26,253 nucleotides of DNA from an uncultured Phascolarctobacterium sp. (GTDB taxonomy: Bacteria; Bacillota; Negativicutes; Acidaminococcales; Acidaminococcaceae). Shown here piece by piece: positions 1 to 9,240 of this stretch. Position numbers and translations under genes: made by a program. Positions within the stretch are counted from its first letter, which is position 1, and each line of letters starts with the position of its first letter. The DNA lies in contig CAAEPE010000003.1 of assembly GCA_900757795.1 (NCBI GenBank), forward strand, positions 1 to 26,253. Direction: 5' to 3'. Below the pieces are notes generated by a model, which was given only the letters and a program-made list of their open reading frames with translations, was not told the origin of the DNA and did not search any database.

Positions 1-743
1 ATTGTTGAGTAAAATCCTGCTGTTATAAAATGTAGATGTTTTATAGATATAGGGAAATAAATTGTTCCCGAGCTATAACCGGTAACATTTCCCCACTGTA
101 TAATTAATCCTATATCCCATTTTACATAGCCGTTCTGCGCTAAATTATATGCAACAATCTTACCTTGAGTAGTTAGTGCAGCAATTGCTTGCATTACAAA
201 TGCGGTTGTTGCAATTTGAGTGCTTGATGTTCCTGCCGCCGCAGTAGGCGCCTTTGGCGTACCTGTAAAAGTCGGACTTGCCAAAGGTGCTTTAGCATTA
301 ACAGCAGCTGCTGTTGCATAATAAGACGGCAATTGATTACCTAATTTCTCGGCGTTATTCGCTAGAGCAGCCGTGCCACCGTTAGCAGGTAATGCTTGTG
401 GTGCTTCTTCAACAAGCTTCCATACGGCACTGCCATCATTAACTGTCCCGTTTACTAACGTCGGCCATGTCGGCTCTGTACCATTTGATGTACCCGCTTT
501 AGTACATATCGCAATAGTTCCGCTTGGCATACTTGGTGACCACACTACCTGATTAAGTTGATAACTTTTTTGCGGCTGCCAAAAATGCTGGATAATTTGA
601 TAAATCGTATCGCTCCAATTTAAAAATAATGACTGCATTGCCTGCATGGTAGTAGCATTTGGGTTTGCCACACCACCCTGCTGGGCGTAAATCCTAAAAA
701 TATCCGAAAACCGTATAAATTCTTTCATAGCTTCAGATGACAT
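1..743 (-). CDS. Tail fibre / receptor-binding protein, N-terminal part (runs off the left edge)
   Basis: An open frame starts with ATG at 743, directly after the stop of the tip gene (TAA then ATG with no gap), and stays open to base 1, giving about 247 residues with the C-terminus missing. The GAGGTGG inside the end of the upstream gene serves as the ribosome site, so the two genes are probably translationally coupled. The protein begins MSSEAMKEFIRFSDIF. Around residues 150-180 it has the segment SPTFTGTPKAPTAAAGTSS followed by TQIATTAF, a collagen-like/linker signature common in phage side-tail fibres and distal tail proteins. Its place after the J-like tip protein fits an adhesin that contacts the host surface. 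The receptor-binding end is outside the window, so specificity cannot be judged. Confidence 0.8.
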   Translation of the reverse strand, partial: MSSEAMKEFIRFSDIFRIYAQQGGVANPNATTMQAMQSLFLNWSDTIYQIIQHFWQPQKSYQLNQVVWSPSMPSGTIAICTKAGTSNGTEPTWPTLVNGTVNDGSAVWKLVEEAPQALPANGGTAALANNAEKLGNQLPSYYATAAAVNAKAPLASPTFTGTPKAPTAAAGTSSTQIATTAFVMQAIAALTTQGKIVAYNLAQNGYVKWDIGLIIQWGNVTGYSSGTIYFPISIKHLHFITAGFYST

Positions 744-3700
744 TTATACCACCTCTTTCACAAAGCCTTGCCAAGTGACATCTACAGTCGCTGCCACAGG
801 GTTATTATTTATATCTAAAAGTTGTATCTTGCAAGGATTACGCGTTATTACCACGGCTCGTGCCACAGCAGTTGCATTTCCCTGCACGGCATCAATTCTC
901 ACCGCCGTCGAATAATAATTTGGTGTGCGTACTGGCAGTACCAATCCAGCTACCGGAACAGTAATGTTCTCAAAGTGTTCTTCCTTGTCTGGCACATCCA
1001 CTATAAACAGCACGCTCTTGACAACCGTCGCTTCCGTTACGTTCTCAGGAGCAATGACACGAATATGGATCATGTCTCCAGCATTAACAAGCACTTTACC
1101 TGTATATGGTTTAAACATAGTGGTATCATCTGCCCAAAAAGCCCAATCAGCATCTCCGTTCCAAAATGGCGCATCTGATGAAGTCCAGAAATACCCTTTA
1201 CCCACAATACGGTACTCAATGCGCGCTGGTCCTGTTATTTCATACCTAAGCCAAAACTGACCGCTCGCAGGCACTTGCGTTTGGTAATCAAACACGAATT
1301 CTGAATAACGTTCCTGCCAAAATGCATCTTCCGGCTTCACCCAAAATGGCGCATCTAGCGAAGACCAAAACGCCACATTGCTTTTTGCTACCATTTGTCC
1401 ATTTTCGTTAATGACGCCATTATGCACCGTTTGCCGCCAGTCATCGGCACCAACATCAACTTTATACAGCACATTATCCTCGAGCGGGTCTCCAAGGTTT
1501 AAAATCGTATACGCAACATCAGCACTGTATTGCCCAGCATAATCAACCGCCTTAACCATTACCGTGTGAATACCTTGACGCAACGCTTCGATCTCAAACG
1601 GCTGCTGTGTAACAACACCAGTATGCAAAGGTATGGCAGTATCCCACGTAATAATATTACCTTGATTATATCTAAAGACAAAACCTGCTATATCATTGGG
1701 ATTAGGATAAGTAAAATTCCACCAAAACCTTCTTGTTCCCGTAGCAACCTGCTCATGGTCAAGCAAATCCACGTTTGGCGGTAATACATCTATGCCGGCA
1801 GATATCGGACCTGTAATAGCCCCACTACTTTGTTTTAACCTATAGTAAGATATTACTTTGACGTAATACTCAGTAAATGGTTGAGTATCTAATTCAACTT
1901 CCGTATCCATCGTGGTTGTTGCCATGCGCCACGAATAGCCTCCATTGTCAGACAAAAGCACATTAAAATAATCTGCCTGCGCTCCGTCAGGAAGTTGCCA
2001 CGATACAAACATTTTGCTCAACTGGGTTCCTGCCGCGTTTTTGTAAGCAATTTGATAAGCTTCTAAATTGATTACATTTTCTATTTCCGGCTCTTCTGCG
2101 AGCGAATAATCCGGCTGCGGAATATCGTAATTTTCTTCAAACACACCTTCCGCGTACTCCAATGCTGATATTGTCCGTTCTAAATCACTGCTGCGCGTAA
2201 TACTTTTTACGATAAACGGTTTAGCGGTAGCATCTACCTTTCCTAAAGAAAAAAGGTCTCCCGCTTGCGGCGTATCATCAGAGCTAAAATTGCCTTGAAT
2301 GGTAATATATACCTCACCATAAACGCCTTGAATACCGTTTACCTGATATGTATATAGCCCGCCGGATTTAGTGCGAATCATCAGCGCATAAGAAAAGTCT
2401 GCATTTATATCGTCGATATCCAACGGAACCACCGCAACGCTTAATCCATCAATACGACTAATACGACCACTAAAAGCCCACTGTGGCACATCATGCGACA
2501 CGAGTATCAAGTCGCCTACCATACAGCCAATCGCTTCAACGTCAGCTTTAAAAGAGCAAGTTTGTTGCAAAAGATTATTGCACATCAACTGATACTTACC
2601 CTCGCGAAATGCTTGCTCATAACTTGTAATACCATGCATCTCTATTTGGGTAGGATTGTTGACGATATCCAATGAGTCATAATTATCGCCGTAAATTGTT
2701 ATGGTATCTTTCTCGTAATCTTTAGCCGCATTATTGAAGCTTATTTCAACGGCATTCGCTCTATCGTCCGTGCTAAGATACGCTAAACTAAAACTGCCGC
2801 TTATAATATTTCCCATGTTAAAGAGCTGTACCGGTTGCGTTTTGTGGTCATAGACGCAGCCAAAACGTGTGCCAAACTGCAGCACCATACCGCGCCCTAC
2901 TGACGCAAGTTCCTTATTTATTGCGTTCCAAAAACCGGATTGCTGAGTTATCTCTATATTGATTTTCAATCCAAGCTTATCGCAGTTTTCCGCCCAAGCT
3001 TTAAACTGATCATACAATATCAATTCAGATGGAACGCCTCTAGCTTCAATCACATCCGCACCAGTGTGAATATTCTTTAGTTGCTGTGCGCCATGCAGAA
3101 AATCATAACAAGCCCAAGCTGGATTATTAGCGGGCTGTTCCTCGTATGCCTGAGTATGAGTATTAAACACCCACACATTTTTCCTGGTCTTCAAGAAAGA
3201 TAGTTGTGGCGTACCGCCGGACAGTTGGCTGGTAGCCTTAGCTCGGATACCGATTAGGGCAATATTAGGATACACAAAGTCATCATATACAATCGTACTC
3301 AGCATGGTCCAGTAAGTTTTCACGCCGTCCCTAGTACTGCTAACAGATGCACTGCGAGCAGTTACTGTAGCGCGAACTTTATATTGCCCCATTGGCAGGT
3401 GGTCAATACGGAACTGCTTACGCACTGCCCCTAGCTTAGCCCCGCTGATGCGCCCGTTTTGGTATACCTCTAAGGTTGTGCTATAGCCAGCTCCTTTAGA
3501 TTGCATGATTTGCTTGTCAAAGGAAAACTGCCCCACATTTATCATACCGGCAGAATTAGGAGCAAAATACCCTGTCCAACTTGGATAAGCCTTAAACAAT
3601 TTTCCGGTTTTTGTGTGAGACTTTACGGTTATGCTGTATTGCTGGTAATGTGGGTTTTCTTCGGTATACTCATATCCATCGTCATCAACATATGCAACCT

Positions 3701-4766
3701 GGCGATTATTCTCGTAGCCGACTGTTACGGTATAATTGCCAAGAGTTCCGCTAGATGTATTCATTACGGCACTAACGGGATTATTTTTTACATCCGGATA
3801 ACCAGTGGTTATTTTAATCCAATTATCGGTATCGACTAAAGCGCACTCTATTTTCACATCAACCCAAGCCGTACTTAAATTGCCGTTATCCTCGGTATGA
3901 TAAAGACCTTGTGCGCATTCGATATCTACAATTATGCCCTCCGCACTGTTGCCGTCAGTAACGTCTGTACGCCACTCATTATTATTGAGTTCGTAATTTA
4001 GCGCCTTTGACTGAATGGTATCGTTGAAATTATCAATGCAATCTTGGTCGTTAGTGCCAGAACGTATATTGATAACCACATTCTCGTAGTTTTCAACAGG
4101 ATTATTATTGATTTTTATATCACTTATTTCTAACGGTCCCTCGCCGGCACTGACCAACCAATTAAAATATTGGTCATTACCGTCATTATCCGTAAATTTG
4201 ACCAAACTCTGACCTCCGGATTTGATCGTGCCGTAGGTAACAGCTATACCGTTGGATACCCCTTCCATAGTCTGCACGCCGTTCCAGCTGTAAGTGGGAT
4301 CTTCTTCTCCGGAATACTTGCCAAGGCTTGTGTTAGGAGCCGTCAATTTAGCAACTAACGGGCCGCCGATAAACATTACGGCTGCCGCAGCGATGTAGGA
4401 TGCAACACCCCATGCAGCACCACCACCAAAAAACGAGCCTACAGTAGGAGCTAAAATGTTACCAACACCCATTGCAACAACAGATAAAGCAATCGCTGCT
4501 ATTAGTCCTAAAGGATTTTTACCGCCTTTTTCAACCATTGGCATAACAACGATGAACGCTTGATGGGGAACAATCTGCTCCATATCGGTAGCATTCGGCC
4601 TAATTATAGTGTGGCCGTTAACCTGCACTCTAGCACTTCCGTCAGGCAACAGACTTACATATTCTCCAATATAAAAAGACAATGGACGTCCGGTAATTTC
4701 AGAAATTTTTATAACCCTGCCCTGAGCAGGACTAAAAGGATTTTTTATAAAAACTACCTTAACCAT
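744..4766 (-). CDS. J: Tail tip / host-specificity protein, lambda J-like
   Basis: A 1340-residue protein at the J position of a lambda-type tail operon; it would form the central tip of the tail and begin host recognition. The N-terminus (about 1-150) has a hydrophobic, glycine/alanine-rich segment (about 85-140) resembling the hydrophobic part of lambda gpI, for which there is no separate gene here. The middle matches the TipJ-type tail hub layout in overall character. From about residue 890 there are fibronectin III-like stretches (SKMFVSWQLPDGAQADYFNV, then YYVKVISYY). Near the C-terminus are repeated Trp/Phe motifs of the form DAPFW. The start at 4766 has the ribosome site GAGGTGAAAGG. 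The upstream gene is the NlpC/P60 gene (K-like) and the downstream gene is a fibre. The family call is from layout and residues, not a search. Confidence 0.88.
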   Translation of the reverse strand: MVKVVFIKNPFSPAQGRVIKISEITGRPLSFYIGEYVSLLPDGSARVQVNGHTIIRPNATDMEQIVPHQAFIVVMPMVEKGGKNPLGLIAAIALSVVAMGVGNILAPTVGSFFGGGAAWGVASYIAAAAVMFIGGPLVAKLTAPNTSLGKYSGEEDPTYSWNGVQTMEGVSNGIAVTYGTIKSGGQSLVKFTDNDGNDQYFNWLVSAGEGPLEISDIKINNNPVENYENVVINIRSGTNDQDCIDNFNDTIQSKALNYELNNNEWRTDVTDGNSAEGIIVDIECAQGLYHTEDNGNLSTAWVDVKIECALVDTDNWIKITTGYPDVKNNPVSAVMNTSSGTLGNYTVTVGYENNRQVAYVDDDGYEYTEENPHYQQYSITVKSHTKTGKLFKAYPSWTGYFAPNSAGMINVGQFSFDKQIMQSKGAGYSTTLEVYQNGRISGAKLGAVRKQFRIDHLPMGQYKVRATVTARSASVSSTRDGVKTYWTMLSTIVYDDFVYPNIALIGIRAKATSQLSGGTPQLSFLKTRKNVWVFNTHTQAYEEQPANNPAWACYDFLHGAQQLKNIHTGADVIEARGVPSELILYDQFKAWAENCDKLGLKINIEITQQSGFWNAINKELASVGRGMVLQFGTRFGCVYDHKTQPVQLFNMGNIISGSFSLAYLSTDDRANAVEISFNNAAKDYEKDTITIYGDNYDSLDIVNNPTQIEMHGITSYEQAFREGKYQLMCNNLLQQTCSFKADVEAIGCMVGDLILVSHDVPQWAFSGRISRIDGLSVAVVPLDIDDINADFSYALMIRTKSGGLYTYQVNGIQGVYGEVYITIQGNFSSDDTPQAGDLFSLGKVDATAKPFIVKSITRSSDLERTISALEYAEGVFEENYDIPQPDYSLAEEPEIENVINLEAYQIAYKNAAGTQLSKMFVSWQLPDGAQADYFNVLLSDNGGYSWRMATTTMDTEVELDTQPFTEYYVKVISYYRLKQSSGAITGPISAGIDVLPPNVDLLDHEQVATGTRRFWWNFTYPNPNDIAGFVFRYNQGNIITWDTAIPLHTGVVTQQPFEIEALRQGIHTVMVKAVDYAGQYSADVAYTILNLGDPLEDNVLYKVDVGADDWRQTVHNGVINENGQMVAKSNVAFWSSLDAPFWVKPEDAFWQERYSEFVFDYQTQVPASGQFWLRYEITGPARIEYRIVGKGYFWTSSDAPFWNGDADWAFWADDTTMFKPYTGKVLVNAGDMIHIRVIAPENVTEATVVKSVLFIVDVPDKEEHFENITVPVAGLVLPVRTPNYYSTAVRIDAVQGNATAVARAVVITRNPCKIQLLDINNNPVAATVDVTWQGFVKEVV
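1125..1385 (-). repeat. Trp/Phe-rich DAPFW repeats inside the tip gene
   Basis: Two copies of a 30-base unit (25 of 30 identical) lie exactly 180 bases apart at 1161-1190 and 1341-1370. They encode segments of the type FWSSLDAPFW and FWTSSDAPFW. Related shorter motifs sit beside them (PEDAFW and DADWAFWADD). The repeat is therefore at protein level, with recent or conserved DNA similarity, near the C-terminus of the tip protein. Confidence 0.75.
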
Positions 4767-4772
4767 TGCCTT

Positions 4773-5192
4773 TCACCTCATATACTCATAAATTCCCACT
4801 ACCTGCCTACGCCAGATAGGGCTGTCTAATCTATCAACACATACGCCTATTCGTTCTCTAGTGTGGATGAACATACCATTGCCGATATATACGCCAGTAT
4901 GATTAACGATTCCCGGAGGAGCATTAAACCGCAAGCCTATTAGCGCAGGTACTGGAATATCTTCTCCGTGTTCATAATCAACCTCTCGCCAATTGCCATT
5001 ACTTACAGCGCCGCGGTATATAGTGTTTATTTTTTCTTTATCTTCAACGCAACACCAATATTCGCCGATTTCTTTATCAAAGCGTTTATATACTTCTTTA
5101 GTAAGTCCGTAGCAATCATAATCAGCAGGTCCTCTGCCATCCTGCGCAAATGGCTTACCAATAAGGTCGGTATAATCTATGGTTTTATACAT
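4773..5192 (-). CDS. NlpC/P60 tail tip peptidase (lambda K-like, NlpC domain only)
   Basis: A predicted NlpC/P60-family cysteine peptidase of 139 residues, thought to cut peptidoglycan peptides or help assemble the tail tip. Visible catalytic features are Cys27 in DYDCYGL, His98 in NHTGVYIGNG, and a further His110 in MFIHTRER, in the order expected of the family. The frame can be extended to 5264, but ATG at 5192 is preferred: it has GGAGG five bases upstream and gives a short overlap with the L-like gene instead of 80 bases. Lambda K also carries an N-terminal JAB/MPN metalloprotease domain; this protein has only the NlpC part. It sits between the L- and J-like genes, exactly the K position. 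Confidence 0.88.
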   Translation of the reverse strand: MYKTIDYTDLIGKPFAQDGRGPADYDCYGLTKEVYKRFDKEIGEYWCCVEDKEKINTIYRGAVSNGNWREVDYEHGEDIPVPALIGLRFNAPPGIVNHTGVYIGNGMFIHTRERIGVCVDRLDSPIWRRQVVGIYEYMR

Positions 5193-5796
5193 ATAAGCCT
5201 CCTTGCGGAATACCCGGGAATCCTCCAAAGCGTTTGCTGTTTCCTCGCTTTCTGCAATCTGCAAGCGTATGATTGCAAGAAGTAAGCGTAGAAGTTGCTG
5301 CGCATTTAGTACTTTTATACTTAAACGGACAATAATTTTTCATGTATCTATCCCACGGCCGTCTGCTTTGAGCCGGATAAGCGTTGCCTAGTGAAAACCG
5401 TATTGCCTTTTCAGTTACGGTTGTGCTTTTTACAGAGTAGTACTCTTCAAATTCAGCCATGTTACTTTCCGGCTCTGTTGAAAGTATGCAACGTAAAACT
5501 ACTTTACCGCCTGTACCACCATTGCCCTTTTGTAAATAATATTCTAAATCCCTCGTTGTATTATCTACATCAACATTGAGTGTTGGCAAAGTTCCCTTAT
5601 CATCACTCTTTGCTTCGCTGATTTCGAACGGGAACGCTTGCCAAGTCTGCCCATTCCACAAAACATCCTCATTATTTCGCGCAATATAAATATGGTCAGG
5701 ATCGTTAGGCAAAATAATCTCAAGCAAAACCACCCAGGCAGCGTCACTACAGATAGAATTTGCGGCCAAAATAGCCGCTGGCGACAATTTTAGCAT
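5185..5796 (-). CDS. L: Minor tail protein, lambda L-like, with four-Cys C-terminus
   Basis: A 203-residue tail tip protein in the L position of the lambda order. The N-terminal two thirds have the beta-rich character of tail hub proteins (DHIYIARNNEDVLWNGQTW). The last 50 residues hold four cysteines at 156, 165, 174 and 181, in the context YCPFKY, KC, SCNH and DCRKR, followed by NSKRFGGFPGIP. Lambda gpL is known to bind an iron-sulfur cluster through C-terminal cysteines, and this spacing with the trailing RFGGFP looks equivalent; cluster binding here is inferred. The start at 5796 has GGGAGG upstream. The end overlaps the start of the K-like gene by 8 bases. Confidence 0.87.
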   Translation of the reverse strand: MLKLSPAAILAANSICSDAAWVVLLEIILPNDPDHIYIARNNEDVLWNGQTWQAFPFEISEAKSDDKGTLPTLNVDVDNTTRDLEYYLQKGNGGTGGKVVLRCILSTEPESNMAEFEEYYSVKSTTVTEKAIRFSLGNAYPAQSRRPWDRYMKNYCPFKYKSTKCAATSTLTSCNHTLADCRKRGNSKRFGGFPGIPQGGLYV

Positions 5797-5798
5797 GA

Positions 5799-6143
5799 TT
5801 AAACCTCCCGTAGTTTTGCATTAATGGACCAATAATGCAAAATCGTCAAAGCCATACTTGGCGGCTCACTAAAAACGACTACATAGGCTTTCCCTGTTTG
5901 CGGATGAATCCAGTTAAACGGTAGGCTTCCATTTTTCAGACTGCTGACATAAAAATTTTCAAATGTCTGCTTTTGTACATCAGTCATGTGTCCCCATTTA
6001 ATTTCAAATGTTTTTCTGTTTCGTGTAAATTTAGGCCTCGTCTTTACTGTGCCGTCTTCCATATTGCTACGCAAAACAGCGTCTTCAAGCGCTTCCTGCA
6101 AAGGGTAATCAGGAGCGCTAATAGATTCCGGAAAATCAAGCAT
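5799..6143 (-). CDS. M: Minor tail protein, lambda M-like
   Basis: About 114 residues, starting MLDFPESISAPDYPLQEAL. Its length, its place directly after the tape measure gene and residues such as RPKFTRNRKTFEIKW and NGSLPFNWIHPQTGK match the short minor tail protein M family, which helps form the tail tip complex. ATG at 6143 is chosen over a TTG six bases upstream because AAAGGAG lies nine bases before it. The start overlaps the end of the tape measure gene by 8 bases, suggesting coupled translation. The next gene (L-like) starts two bases after its stop with its own GGGAGG site. Confidence 0.85.
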   Translation of the reverse strand: MLDFPESISAPDYPLQEALEDAVLRSNMEDGTVKTRPKFTRNRKTFEIKWGHMTDVQKQTFENFYVSSLKNGSLPFNWIHPQTGKAYVVVFSEPPSMALTILHYWSINAKLREV

Positions 6144-9100
6144 TAGCAACCGCTCCTTTCAAGATATTGTTAATTCCGTTCTCGTTTGTAGCGATAGCGT
6201 CCATAATAATATTTATAATCATTTCTTTTCCGTTTATTTGAGATGTGGACTGCACAGCTTTCATTTGTTGCCCACTTCTGTTCTCAATAACAACATTTAC
6301 CCTTTCAACCCCGTTACGTCCAGCAGCTCCTAGCGCGGCAGCAGTTTGTTCTGCGGTATAAACACGTCCAGGCTGACCAAAATTTACCAGCTCTGGACCT
6401 TGCTCGCCTACGATAGACCAGCCGGATGCAACGCCGCCGTCAGCATACTTAGGAGTCCATTCAATCCAGTTTGGGTCGTTTAAATAAGAACTATTTTTAT
6501 AAGAACTAAAATATGATGCATCTGCGCTAGCTCCGCCACCACCCATACCAAAAATTCCCATAATGGATTTCATGATTAAACCCTGCATGATCACTTTCAT
6601 CATGGTGTTAATAATGGAGTTAGCAAGGCTTTTAAACAAATCATCAAAACGCTCACTGATAGACTTACTTTCGGTCAGCATATTTTGCCCGAAATTGGTA
6701 AACTCTCCCAGTATCTCATCAATACCGCTGCGAATGGTTGCTTGCTGGTCAAAGGTTTTGTTGCGAATATAATCTAATGCAGTATCCCAAGCGTGCTGCA
6801 TATCGCTCGCCAATGTGGACTCAATAGCGACATGTGCATCGGCCAATTCTTGCATAATCTGCAGGCGCTGTTCAGTATTAAGCTGTTGAGTAGCCAACAT
6901 CTCCCGTAAGTGCTCCTGATAACCGGTCAGCTCCTCCCGGCGCAGCTCATCCGCGCGCTGATTACCAATAATCTCTGCATCCTGCCATGCTTGGATAAGA
7001 CTCATTCGTTGATCGTGAGCTTGCATAACAGCATCATTATTGGCTAGTTGCGTCTGCAAATCCTTATATTTGCTTATCAGTTCTTCTGTTTTAGCAATTT
7101 CTTCATTGCTGACGCCAGCAACCTTGGCTTCCTGTAGTTTAGCCTGCATTTTGCTGATTTCCTGCGTCAGCTTACCTTGAGATATCTCCGCAGCTTCACC
7201 AGTAGCTTCAAGGATTTTCTGATTTAAGTCAGCTTGTAATTTGCTGATAGAAGTCATTTGCTTCTGCAGGCGTTGCTCTGCTCTTTTAGCAGCAGTTTCG
7301 GCTTTTTTTGCCGCGGCAGCCGCTTTTTTCTCAGCCGCTGCATCAGTTTTACCACCAAAATCATTAACCTCTAAACTATTGGGATTTAAATTTGAACTAG
7401 AAGTAGACGTATCATTGAGTTTTTTGAAATCTGCAGTATTATCCGGCTTTTTAGTGCCAAAATAACGTTCATATATATCATCTGCAGACAAGTCGTTCAT
7501 ATACGCATAAGCACCGGCAGCCAATGCGCCAACGCCAGCGCCTATTGCAAGCGCGCCAGCACCAGCAACGGCAGCAGTCATGCCTGCGGTAGCTTTAGCG
7601 GCAGCCACAGCTTTATATCCGGCTACCAGCTTATCTAAGTAAGGCAACAGCATAGCTATACCCTCAACCGCTAAACCTGCCTGCACAAGATAATTGCCTG
7701 TGCTATATGCCCAACTATCAGTATCAGATGCCACACCTTGCAATACTAATCCTAATGCCGCAGCGGCGCCGCCTAGCATACCAGCAGCTGTTTGTGCCTT
7801 ACCTAGCAAAGCGGCGTGCTTTTCTGCGGCTTTACTTGCAAGGATATGCTGTTCTTGCAGTGTCAGTATTTGCTGTGTTAGTTCTGCGTGGCCTCTAGCC
7901 GCTTGTTTGGCGGCTTGGTACTGTAATCTACCTGCTTGTTCTGCAGATAATCCCAACCTCTCATAATATTGAGCAGCTAACTTTAGTTCGATAGCCAGCG
8001 CACCTTGGTTTTGAGAAATCAATTTAGAAAATCCCTGCTGCACAACTTTGCTTTCTCTCAAAGCTTGCTGTTTACGAGTTTCTGCTCGGCTAACCACAGA
8101 CGCTGCTTGATTAGCTGCTTGCATTTCCAACTGCGCTGCCTGCTGGACTTTCTGCCCATAGCTAGTCCACGTAAGCATAGCATTTTGGACTTCCGATACC
8201 TTATTGCCAATCTTCCATGCAGCAACGCCTAGCGCTATAGCTTTGGTATTATCAGCCGCAAAACCTAGCGCTGACGCTGCTAATTTTGCGCCTGGCGCAA
8301 CAGTGTCAACTATAATTCCTGCAACATCTTTTAAATCGCCATACATATTCATGGTGTGCGCAGCGCCAATACGCAGGCTTTCAGATAATTCTTGCGAGAT
8401 TTCATTTGTCTGCGGATTGATAATCTGCGCAGATAGCCCACCCATTATGGATTTATACTCATCCATAAACGGCTTCAGCTCGTTGCCTAGCGCCATGGTA
8501 AGGCCGGTTTTAACCTGATCGGTTAAGCCGGCAAAGGTCTTGGCAGTTTCATTTGAAGCTTGGTCAAAGCCTTTCATTCTATCCATGAGAAATTTAAACA
8601 ATCCCTCACTGGATGTTTTGGCAGCTTTAATGTCAGCATCAGTAATGCCTAAGGATGTAGCTAGCGTGCTACTTGCAGGTCTGATACCTCCCTGCACGAG
8701 GTCGCGCAGTTCTTGAATGATTTGAGGGCCGGTTAATCCCAAAGATTTAACAGCATTGGTGCCTACGGTAGTCAGCTTTTGGATTTGGCTGATATCCATG
8801 CCTGCGCCCAAACCAGGAGCAAGTAAGGCACGAAACGTATTTATAAGTTCCTCACTCGTTGCAGCGGTGCGCAATGCATCCTGATTTAAGGACTTCATAA
8901 TATTTTGACTTATGCTAAGCGCTTGATTCCATTCAAGCTGCTTGCCGCCAATTTGCGTCATACTAGTCAAAATGCCAGCCATACCGATGCTGTTAGTTTC
9001 TATGGTTTTGTTATAATCGACGGCTTTGCCGATAATTTCGGTTAATTTATTACCAATACTATCGAATCCAGCCATTCCGGCAGCAATACCAGCGCCGGCA

Positions 9101-9240
9101 GAAACCATAGAAGAAAAAGTAGACTTTAAGGTTACAGCAGAACTATTTGCAGCATCAAGATTTCCTTTAATATTCCTAAGGCCGCCGCTCATGGCGTCCG
9201 TTAATGAAATTTTTACCCTTGTTTCGGCTACATTAGCCAT
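6136..9240 (-). CDS. H: Tail tape measure protein, lambda H-like
   Basis: About 1034 residues, the second-longest gene in the window, which is typical of the protein that sets tail length and may pass through the tail at infection. Features include an Ala/Gly-rich hydrophobic stretch (about 530-585, with GALAIGAGVGALAAGAYAYM), a Lys/Ala coiled-coil block (about 625-700) and a C-terminal GWSIVGEQGPELVNFG signature seen in many tape measure proteins. Possible starts are GTG 9249, ATG 9246 and ATG 9240. The last is preferred because AAGGAAGG sits eight bases upstream. The start region overlaps the end of the frameshift-encoded chaperone domain. A tail contour length could be estimated from the protein length by the usual rule, but that is only a rough guide. 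Confidence 0.93.
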   Translation of the reverse strand: MANVAETRVKISLTDAMSGGLRNIKGNLDAANSSAVTLKSTFSSMVSAGAGIAAGMAGFDSIGNKLTEIIGKAVDYNKTIETNSIGMAGILTSMTQIGGKQLEWNQALSISQNIMKSLNQDALRTAATSEELINTFRALLAPGLGAGMDISQIQKLTTVGTNAVKSLGLTGPQIIQELRDLVQGGIRPASSTLATSLGITDADIKAAKTSSEGLFKFLMDRMKGFDQASNETAKTFAGLTDQVKTGLTMALGNELKPFMDEYKSIMGGLSAQIINPQTNEISQELSESLRIGAAHTMNMYGDLKDVAGIIVDTVAPGAKLAASALGFAADNTKAIALGVAAWKIGNKVSEVQNAMLTWTSYGQKVQQAAQLEMQAANQAASVVSRAETRKQQALRESKVVQQGFSKLISQNQGALAIELKLAAQYYERLGLSAEQAGRLQYQAAKQAARGHAELTQQILTLQEQHILASKAAEKHAALLGKAQTAAGMLGGAAAALGLVLQGVASDTDSWAYSTGNYLVQAGLAVEGIAMLLPYLDKLVAGYKAVAAAKATAGMTAAVAGAGALAIGAGVGALAAGAYAYMNDLSADDIYERYFGTKKPDNTADFKKLNDTSTSSSNLNPNSLEVNDFGGKTDAAAEKKAAAAAKKAETAAKRAEQRLQKQMTSISKLQADLNQKILEATGEAAEISQGKLTQEISKMQAKLQEAKVAGVSNEEIAKTEELISKYKDLQTQLANNDAVMQAHDQRMSLIQAWQDAEIIGNQRADELRREELTGYQEHLREMLATQQLNTEQRLQIMQELADAHVAIESTLASDMQHAWDTALDYIRNKTFDQQATIRSGIDEILGEFTNFGQNMLTESKSISERFDDLFKSLANSIINTMMKVIMQGLIMKSIMGIFGMGGGGASADASYFSSYKNSSYLNDPNWIEWTPKYADGGVASGWSIVGEQGPELVNFGQPGRVYTAEQTAAALGAAGRNGVERVNVVIENRSGQQMKAVQSTSQINGKEMIINIIMDAIATNENGINNILKGAVANA

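Noticed and set aside
5192..5264. Longer N-terminus of the NlpC/P60 protein
   Set aside because: It would overlap the L-like gene by 80 bases without a ribosome site; the ATG at 5192 has GGAGG in the right place.
4968..5285. Plus-strand frames opposite the tail genes (for example here and at 7694-7966)
   Set aside because: They mirror strong minus-strand genes, lack ribosome sites and are typical antisense shadows of GC-balanced coding DNA.
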